Part shown: one piece after another, positions 33,406-38,133 of the stretch
Layout of the letters: each line of letters starts with the position of its first letter
Position numbering within the stretch: the first letter of the stretch is position 1
Assembly: GCA_023135785.1 (NCBI GenBank)
Contig: JAGLSL010000001.1
Span: forward strand, 1-38,133
Reading direction: 5' to 3'
Source: a bacterium
Lineage (GTDB): Bacteria; CAIJMQ01
DNA: 38,133 nucleotides
Program-made: the position numbers and the translations under genes
The notes under the pieces: model-generated
Seen by the model: only the letters and a program-made list of their open reading frames with translations
What the model was told of the DNA's origin: nothing
The model's database searches: none

Positions 33406-34020
33406 TCAAATGAACAGGGCATTGTCTTTTATATACTTTTCTACGACTTCTGGAACCAATGTTTTTATGGTTTTACCCTCTTTAATTCGTTTCCGAATAT
33501 CCGAAGAAGACACCTCAATTGACACTCCTTCAACAAAAATCATTTTTTTGCGATATTCCTCGTTAAGTTTTTCAAGGGAAAAATTGGGCCTTTGTACCGC
33601 TATAAAATGCGAAAGTTCAAGTATTTTTAACGGGTCTTTCCAGTTAGGCAAATCCAAAGCCATATCAGCCCCGGAAATAAAATAAAGAATCGCATCCTTA
33701 CCATAAATTTCTTTTATTTGTTTTATGGTGTCCAGCGTGTAAGACGTGCCTTTTCTTTTGATTTCAATATCCGACACCTCAAATCTTTCCCGCCTTGACG
33801 AGCCTAATAAGGCGAGACAGGCTTCATCGGCAATTGCAAGTTCTATCATTTTTATGCGATGAAGGGCACCTGCAATGTCTTCCGCATTCTTATGCGGGGG
33901 ATTGCCTGAAGGAATAAAAATTAATTTATCCAATCCAAAATCATCCAACACCTTACGGGCTATCTTAAGATGCCCGATATGTATTGGATTAAAAGTCCCG
34001 CCGAATAAACCTAATTTCAT
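33406..34020 (-). CDS. nadD: Nicotinate-nucleotide adenylyltransferase with a short palindromic insert
   Basis: NadD adenylates nicotinate mononucleotide in NAD synthesis. The N-terminal GLFGGTFNPIHIGHLKIA is the GxFxPxHxGH motif; IPSGNPPHK, SGADMALDLPNWKDP and the late VSSSDIRKRIKEGK are also present. The protein has 204 residues. Between AIAD and RFEVSDIEIKRKGTSYT there are about 12 extra residues (EACLALLGSSRRE) where homologues usually have one to three. The DNA there is palindromic and GC-rich, as in the transketolase gene. The stop is followed by tRNA-Ala; the secreted PLD nuclease gene lies upstream. Confidence 0.94.
   Translation of the reverse strand: MKLGLFGGTFNPIHIGHLKIARKVLDDFGLDKLIFIPSGNPPHKNAEDIAGALHRIKMIELAIADEACLALLGSSRRERFEVSDIEIKRKGTSYTLDTIKQIKEIYGKDAILYFISGADMALDLPNWKDPLKILELSHFIAVQRPNFSLEKLNEEYRKKMIFVEGVSIEVSSSDIRKRIKEGKTIKTLVPEVVEKYIKDNALFI
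33789..33823. repeat. Palindromic element inside nadD
   Basis: CCCGCCTT (33789-33796) pairs with AAGGCGAG (33809-33816) at 7 of 8 positions; an alternative inner pair is GCCT-aata-AGGC, and AGCCT/AGGCT extends it. It codes in frame for residues absent from other NadD proteins. Sequence differs from the transketolase element, so they may be two families. Confidence 0.5.
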
Positions 34021-34090
34021 TGTTTTTTACCTCTTCACTTTTAATGTAGGATTATTTTCCGATAAAACACTAATTTTTTCAAATGTTCTC

Positions 34091-35092
34091 CTATCTAATA
34101 CTCTCAAAATATCGTAAATATTCTTGGGCTAATGCGATAGAATGGATTATTAGAACGTTTTCCCTGTTTTTTTTAAAAGCTGATTTTGTGGCATTTAGGG
34201 AACCAGTGATAACTGTTTCGCCGTCAATAATAAAAAATTTATGGTGAAACGGAAAACAATAATTTTTATCTTTTCTTACATCTATATCCATAATTTCAAG
34301 CCGGGGATATTTGCTGTAAGCGCCGATTTGGTCATGTTCCATAATACCTCTTACCTCGATTCCTCTGTTTGCTTTTTCTATCAAAATATCCGCTATATCG
34401 GGATGAGTCAGAGTAAATTGCGCAAAATATATGCCGGTTTTTGCGTTTTGTAGAAGTTTCTTTATTCTCGCCAACGAAACCTCGCCGTTTTCGGGAGTAA
34501 AATAAACTTCTATTGTCTCGTTTTCATTAAGATAAATCTCGTTTCCGCGTTTCGCTGAAGGCGTGCTTCTAATCCCTTTCCATAGTTTTTCAAATTCTTC
34601 TATATAGAGTTTGGCTAACTGCTTTGATTCGATTACCACAGAATCATTGTTTGCATAAACAGCGTAAACGTTGGGATTATAAGAGCCCGTCCAGACTAAT
34701 TTCTCATCTATAACACAGAATTTATTGTGCATTAGACCACCTGTTATGGTATCTTTTTTCACGATACCAAAATTCTTAAGTTGAGGATAAAACGACCCGC
34801 CTTCAAATAGCCTGCTCTCATCCATCACTATTTGGACTGGCACTCCTCTCAGATACGCTTTTATCAGGGAAAAAGCTACTTCTTCGCTTTTTATTGCGTA
34901 AAAACACGCATTTATGCTCTCGTTAGCATTATCAATATATTCGCTAAGTTTATTGTTTAGGTTTATGGAATCAGCAAAAAATATTTTGATATAAGAAGAA
35001 TCATCTGCATTTTGTCCAAATAAAGAATCGGAAGAAAAAACTACTGTTGCTATGATTAATAAAATTAGTAAAACTTTTCTATAGACTGCCAT
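34091..35092 (-). CDS. Secreted phospholipase D-family nuclease-like protein
   Basis: After an N-terminal hydrophobic segment that looks like a signal peptide (about residues 6-26), the 333-residue protein has two PLD repeats, each with a full HxK(x4)D: HNKFCVIDEKLVWTGS in the first and HHKFFIIDGETVITGS in the second. This Nuc/PLD fold cuts phosphodiester bonds in DNA or phospholipids. The start overlaps the last 14 bases of comEC, so it is translated with the DNA uptake channel. That pairing favours an extracytoplasmic DNase over a lipase (inference). Confidence 0.88.
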   Translation of the reverse strand: MAVYRKVLLILLIIATVVFSSDSLFGQNADDSSYIKIFFADSINLNNKLSEYIDNANESINACFYAIKSEEVAFSLIKAYLRGVPVQIVMDESRLFEGGSFYPQLKNFGIVKKDTITGGLMHNKFCVIDEKLVWTGSYNPNVYAVYANNDSVVIESKQLAKLYIEEFEKLWKGIRSTPSAKRGNEIYLNENETIEVYFTPENGEVSLARIKKLLQNAKTGIYFAQFTLTHPDIADILIEKANRGIEVRGIMEHDQIGAYSKYPRLEIMDIDVRKDKNYCFPFHHKFFIIDGETVITGSLNATKSAFKKNRENVLIIHSIALAQEYLRYFESIR

Positions 35093-36650
35093 TTTTAAAT
35101 CCTTTTATTAATTCCTTTACTTTTGGATAATATATAAACAAAGAAAGTGCGAGATAATATATAAATACCATTTTCACATCAAGTTTAGGAATTTCGCTTT
35201 GCACAAAAGACCATGACGACATTATTTCGGATATTTTTAATAATAAAAACAATAGGAAATTTACCACAGCTGCGAAGAAAGGGGATGAAAAAGGGAAAAC
35301 CAATATCGAGAGCAACAGAACAAATCCGCTTGCTAAAATTAAAGTTACAAGAGGAATTACAAATAAATTGCTGACGGGACCTATCCAAGATATGTATCCG
35401 AAATAATATACCACTAAAGCAAGACTTCCCAACCAGGCCGCGACCGAAACAAGAAATATCTTTAAAGTAATTAAAAGCGAATTTCTAAAAAACGACAACG
35501 GCCAAATCGGTTGTCTTCCTTTTTGCTTCCGGTAAAGAACAACGGGCAGGTTAAGAAGATTCTCAAGCCGCGGAGTTATTAAAACAATACTTAAAACGGT
35601 GATAAAAGATAGCTGGAATCCCGCTTCAAAAAGAGAATACGGATTCCACAAAAGAATTAAAAAACAAGCCGTCGCCAAAGTTATGAATACATCCGTCTTG
35701 CGGCGGATTATATACCCAAAAAGAAAAAGATTCACCATTAAACCAGCTCTTACGACCGGAACTTTTAACCCTGTAATAAAAACGTAGATTATAATTAGAA
35801 TAAAAGTGAAACTAAAGGAAATTCTTTTGGGAATGTTTAATAATTTGAAAATGATCAGGAAAACACCGCTTATTATCACAACATGAAGCCCTGAGATTGC
35901 AAGAACATGAGCAACGCCGATTTTGGCAAACATTTCCCGGATCTGTCGCGGAATAGCGCCTGACTTAAACATCATTGCTCCCAACAAGGGAGAATAATTC
36001 GGCGAAACATATGCCTGCAAATTATTTGCTAATATCCGCTTTAATTTTAAGGTTCCCTTGATAAACGGATTTGCTTTGCCTTCGCCAAGAAACTGAAGCC
36101 TTTTCCTATCGTTGACATTAATAGTCGCGGAAATTTTTTGTCTTTTAAGATAATTTCTAAATCCCTCATCTTCAGGAATACGTAAAACTCCATAAAATTT
36201 ATATTTTTCGCCGTAGAAAATATCTTTTTTGGAAGATTTGGCTCTCACAAGAACATGACAATCCTCCAGGTCAACTTCTTGTTTAGCTGAATCTGGAAAT
36301 TTAATAGTATCTATTTTAATTACAAAATTCGTCTGCCATTTTTTTATTTCCGGTTCCGAAATAATTAATCCTGTTAATATAACCGATTTGTTTTTAGCTT
36401 TTTCTATGGCAGAATCGGCTACAAAAAAACAACTGTTCGTATAAAAGATAGAAAACAATAAGAGGGATGCATACAAAATTAAAGGTCGTATCAGGAAATA
36501 TTTTTTAAGGGCAAAAAAACCACTTAACAGCAGAAAAAATACCGACAACAAACAGATTAGAACAGGGAAAGTATTAGGTATATATGCCCCTATTATAATC
36601 CCCAAGATGTAAATCAGAGCTACTTGGACTAAACTCGGAATTTGAATCAA
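35079..36650 (-). CDS. comEC: ComEC/Rec2 DNA uptake channel, short form
   Basis: The 523-residue membrane protein has N-terminal transmembrane helices, the extracellular DUF4131-like/OB region (residues about 85-200) and the Competence domain with IGVAHVLAISGLHVVIISG, followed by eight or so helices. It ends after the last helix; the metallo-beta-lactamase nuclease domain found at the C-terminus of many ComEC proteins is absent. Start is a TTG at 36650, since an in-frame TAA lies three codons upstream and no ATG is near; no ribosome site is seen. It carries a strong promoter and overlaps the PLD gene by 14 bases. Confidence 0.9.
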   Translation of the reverse strand: MIQIPSLVQVALIYILGIIIGAYIPNTFPVLICLLSVFFLLLSGFFALKKYFLIRPLILYASLLLFSIFYTNSCFFVADSAIEKAKNKSVILTGLIISEPEIKKWQTNFVIKIDTIKFPDSAKQEVDLEDCHVLVRAKSSKKDIFYGEKYKFYGVLRIPEDEGFRNYLKRQKISATINVNDRKRLQFLGEGKANPFIKGTLKLKRILANNLQAYVSPNYSPLLGAMMFKSGAIPRQIREMFAKIGVAHVLAISGLHVVIISGVFLIIFKLLNIPKRISFSFTFILIIIYVFITGLKVPVVRAGLMVNLFLFGYIIRRKTDVFITLATACFLILLWNPYSLFEAGFQLSFITVLSIVLITPRLENLLNLPVVLYRKQKGRQPIWPLSFFRNSLLITLKIFLVSVAAWLGSLALVVYYFGYISWIGPVSNLFVIPLVTLILASGFVLLLSILVFPFSSPFFAAVVNFLLFLLLKISEIMSSWSFVQSEIPKLDVKMVFIYYLALSLFIYYPKVKELIKGFKNGSL

Positions 36651-36728
36651 TGTTTTTTAGGGATTGGGTTTTTATTTTTTACTTATCAGAAAGCATTTTA
36701 ACAAAACTCTTAACAGCAGAAAAAGCAA

Positions 36729-36757
36729 ATTTAATAAAAGCTTGAGAGCATTGTCAA
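36729..36757 (-). promoter_or_regulatory. Predicted promoter of comEC operon
   Basis: On the minus strand a perfect TTGACA (36757-36752), a 17-base spacer and TTAAAT (36734-36729) point at comEC. Its -35 box lies inside the spacer of the opposing promoter for the Cys-rich gene, so polymerase can occupy only one at a time. Confidence 0.5.
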
Positions 36758-36770
36758 TCTATGATATATT
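36742..36770 (+). promoter_or_regulatory. Predicted promoter of the Cys-rich gene and yjbQ
   Basis: TTGAGA (36742-36747), exactly 17 bases, then TATATT (36765-36770). A start near 36777 gives a leader of about 27 bases with a GGAGGA ribosome site. Overlaps the opposing comEC promoter. Confidence 0.5.
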
Positions 36771-36803
36771 CCAAGTCCACAATTAAACGGAGGATCTATA
36801 CAA

Positions 36804-37031
36804 ATGTTTGTAGAACCGGAAAAAAGAGAGAATTGTTGTACTTATGGCAGATTTTATAATTATAGAACTATAGGTGTTCAGAAAACAGAAAGAGAAGCGG
36901 TTAAATGTTTACTCAAAGGAAACGTTTACGACCCGGAGTACATCAAAAATTACTGTGCGGGTCAATTTAAAAACTGCGAGCTTTACAAGAGAGAAGTAAA
37001 AATAGCGGACTGGAGAGAAAAGAAAGAATAA
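36804..37031 (+). CDS. Small cysteine-containing protein of unknown function
   Basis: A 75-residue soluble protein with five cysteines (C11, C12, C35, C51, C58) and the aromatic stretch CCTYGRFYNYR. The spacing does not match a standard ferredoxin or zinc ribbon but could bind a metal. I do not recognise the family. The ATG follows GGAGGA with good spacing, and the stop overlaps the yjbQ start (TAATG), so it is real and coupled to yjbQ. A good promoter lies upstream. Confidence 0.75.
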   Translation: MFVEPEKRENCCTYGRFYNYRTIGVQKTEREAVKCLLKGNVYDPEYIKNYCAGQFKNCELYKREVKIADWREKKE

Positions 37032-37426
37032 TGTTTGTAACAATAAATATAAGCACGAAATCACCAGAAGAATTTATAGATATTACATCGTTAGTTGAGA
37101 ATAAAGTAAAGGCATCAGGAATAAAAGAGGGCGTAGTAACCGTATTTATCCCGCACACAACCGCAGCAGTTACAATAAACGAAAACGCCGACCCTTCGGT
37201 TGTAGAAGATATAATTTCTCACCTGGATAAGATAATCCCGCCAAGAGGCAACTATTCGCATATGGAAGGCAATTCCCACGCGCACATAAAATCATCCCTT
37301 ATCGGTTCGTCAAGACAGATAATAATCCAAAACGGACGACTAAAACTCGGCACATGGCAGGGAATTTACTTCTGTGAATTTGACGGTCCAAGAAAAAGAG
37401 AAGTGTGGGTGAAGACTAGCGACTAA
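37031..37426 (+). CDS. yjbQ: YjbQ / UPF0047 family protein
   Basis: This 131-residue protein has the UPF0047 core: GVVTVFIPHTTAAVTINENADPSV, then GNSHAHIKSSLIGSS and GTWQGIYFCEFDGPR with conserved His, Glu and Asp residues that bind a metal. Members of the family show weak thiamine-phosphate synthase activity when overproduced, and the true function is debated. It is the second gene of a two-gene unit. The stop codon lies inside the first copy of a 22-base direct repeat that flanks the next gene. Confidence 0.93.
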   Translation: MFVTINISTKSPEEFIDITSLVENKVKASGIKEGVVTVFIPHTTAAVTINENADPSVVEDIISHLDKIIPPRGNYSHMEGNSHAHIKSSLIGSSRQIIIQNGRLKLGTWQGIYFCEFDGPRKREVWVKTSD

Positions 37427-37444
37427 AGCAGTCCCTTGCGTAAA
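37423..37444 (+). repeat. 22-bp direct repeat, copy A
   Basis: Exact 22-base match (core AGCAGTCCCTTGCGTAAA) to 37780-37801. This copy covers the yjbQ stop codon. The two copies bracket the GIY-YIG gene. Confidence 0.8.
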
Positions 37445-37447
37445 GTA

Positions 37448-37720
37448 TTATATAGTTTTCGATTTCTGCGATGAAAGAGTTATTCTCAACATCTGTCTCA
37501 ATGTTGATTTGCCTTTTGAAGTTTTAAAATATTCCTCACGACGCAATGCGTCCTCTTTACTTAAATGTGCTTCATAATACACAAGTTCTAATGGCCTTCT
37601 TATTTTAGTACTCGTGTTGCGCCCCGAGTTATGGTCTTTTATGCGTTTTTTGAGGTTTTCACTAAAACCAATGTAAAAATTATTATCCTTTAAACTCAAC
37701 AAAACATATACGTAGAACAT
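37448..37720 (-). CDS. GIY-YIG domain protein (UvrC N-terminal-like, YhbQ family)
   Basis: The 90-residue protein starts MFYVYVLLSLKDNNFYIGFS, with the VYV and YIG halves of the GIY-YIG motif, then LKKRIKDHNSGRN (catalytic Arg region), LVYYEAHLSKEDALRREEYFK (catalytic Glu helix) and the closing KTSKGK. This is the stand-alone UvrC-like nuclease family common in candidate phyla, usually of unknown role. I take the ATG at 37720 because upstream residues are repeat-derived. There is no clear ribosome site. A 22-base direct repeat flanks the gene on both sides, which suggests a mobile cassette. Confidence 0.88.
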   Translation of the reverse strand: MFYVYVLLSLKDNNFYIGFSENLKKRIKDHNSGRNTSTKIRRPLELVYYEAHLSKEDALRREEYFKTSKGKSTLRQMLRITLSSQKSKTI

Positions 37721-37733
37721 GCTTATTAATATA

Positions 37734-37784
37734 TTTAGGGGATGGCCCCAAACCACATAGGATTTAGGGCCGTGAACCCCTAAA
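37734..37784. repeat. Double-stem palindrome between GIY-YIG gene and tRNA-Gln
   Basis: Perfect outer arms TTTAGGGG (37734-37741) / CCCCTAAA (37777-37784) and inner GGCCC (37744-37748) / GGGCC (37767-37771). The central ACCACATAGG resembles ACCACGTAGG in the element at 38062-38083. Its right arm runs into copy B of the direct repeat. Confidence 0.5.
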
Positions 37785-37801
37785 GCAGTCCCTTGCGTAA
37801 A
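37780..37801 (+). repeat. 22-bp direct repeat, copy B
   Basis: Exact copy of 37423-37444, here between the GIY-YIG gene start and tRNA-Gln, partly inside a palindrome arm. Confidence 0.8.
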
Positions 37802-37877
37802 CACTCGTAAATTCTGTCGCTTCGCTTCACAATTTACTTCGCACGTTTCGGGATAAATTTTGTTACACAAAATTGAG

Positions 37878-37949
37878 CTGCCCAGCCTGGACTCGAACCA
37901 GGAAAGCCAGCTCCAAAAGCTGGTGTGTTACCGATTACACTACCGGGCA
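37878..37949 (-). tRNA. tRNA-Gln (anticodon TTG)
   Basis: Acceptor TGCCCGG pairs with CTGGGCA (one G-T), the anticodon arm CCAGC-TTTTGGA-GCTGG gives TTG, and the T arm CCTGGTTCGAGTCCAGG is canonical. Discriminator G is present; CCA is not encoded. The first 19 bases, split in two, recur at the right end of the window. Confidence 0.96.
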
Positions 37950-38053
37950 ATATATTGGACTATTCTCTTAACTTCAGTATTAAAATCTTTTGTCTATTTT
38001 GTTCCCAAAAATTTAAACCTAATGCATTTTAGCAAACACTTATATTAGGTTTG

Positions 38054-38133
38054 CCGATTATGGTGAACCACGTAGGGTTCACCACCATGAACTCTACGTA
38101 GTTCATGGCACTACCGGGCAATATATTGGACTA
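38054..38133 (-). pseudogene. Partial tRNA-Gln copy interrupted by a palindrome
   Basis: The last 25 bases (38109-38133) exactly repeat 37938-37962, which is the 5' part of tRNA-Gln plus 13 upstream bases. The 7 bases next in the tRNA (CCGATTA) are found at 38054-38060, so a 48-base insert (38061-38108) sits between two parts that are contiguous in the real gene, in the D arm. Beyond CCGATTA the match ends. The window stops exactly at the end of the repeat, so an assembly-end artefact is possible. Confidence 0.5.
38062..38108. repeat. Double palindrome in the tRNA-Gln copy
   Basis: Two adjacent hairpins with perfect 8-bp stems: GGTGAACC/GGTTCACC (38062-38069, 38076-38083) and CCATGAAC/GTTCATGG (38085-38092, 38101-38108), both with ACGTA in the loop. 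The second stem matches the arms of the element beside tRNA-Ser. Confidence 0.65.

Noticed and set aside
37860-38048. Plus-strand frame over tRNA-Gln
   Set aside because: Antisense of the tRNA, starting in repeat DNA; not a gene.

Overview
The window is about 38 kb of AT-rich bacterial DNA with closely packed genes, short operons, Shine-Dalgarno sites and an unusually high load of small palindromic and inverted-repeat elements. The gene set points to an uncultivated anaerobic bacterium close to the PVC superphylum. Omnitrophota-like is my best guess, but this is an inference without any database search. The supporting genes are a four-subunit pyruvate:ferredoxin oxidoreductase with a clostridial-type ferredoxin, a Planctomycetes/Omnitrophota-style pseudopilin with a C-terminal H-Xn-DG motif, a DhnA-type class I aldolase, a fused phosphoglucose/phosphomannose isomerase, GuaB3, and a PTS phosphorelay with no visible permease.

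Layout. A truncated type II secretion F gene sits at the left edge (-). Then comes a (+) metabolic block: trpS, ferredoxin, porG-porD-porA-porB, a secreted GH3 glycosidase with a PA14 insert, transketolase, a TIM-barrel epimerase fused to a zinc ribbon, a flavodoxin, a lone receiver domain, yajQ and tRNA-Ser(GCT). From about 12.8 to 20.7 kb lies an accessory island. It holds an HD plus Hsp90-like ATPase protein, a Bro-N/DinD-like protein, a large SF1 helicase with a C-terminal DUF559/Vsr-like nuclease, and a small HEPN-like protein. Its parts are separated by three copies (one a 5' scrap, one nearly complete, one intact) of the DUF167/yggU gene, which suggests two cargo modules stacked at one insertion target. 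The intact yggU copy runs into dtd.

Next come rpe (-), coaD and a pseudopilin (+), then a long (-) cluster: hpf, ptsN-like EIIA, tpiA, aldolase, EIIA-Man, HPr, EI, PGI/PMI, sugar nucleotidyltransferase, metK and guaB3. This cluster joins lower glycolysis, phosphosugar activation and a regulatory PTS chain. Upstream of it on the same strand are tRNA-Ala(GGC), nadD, a secreted phospholipase-D-type nuclease and a short comEC without its usual beta-lactamase domain. The right edge has a Cys-rich small protein and yjbQ (+), a GIY-YIG gene flanked by a 22-bp direct repeat, tRNA-Gln(TTG), and at the very end a partial second tRNA-Gln sequence split exactly by a 48-bp double palindrome.

Most noteworthy: the tandem yggU-bounded island with defence-like genes; palindromic elements sitting in frame inside transketolase and nadD; the palindrome-interrupted tRNA-Gln copy; and the ComEC plus secreted PLD nuclease pair. 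I see no rRNA, CRISPR array, transposase or integrase.
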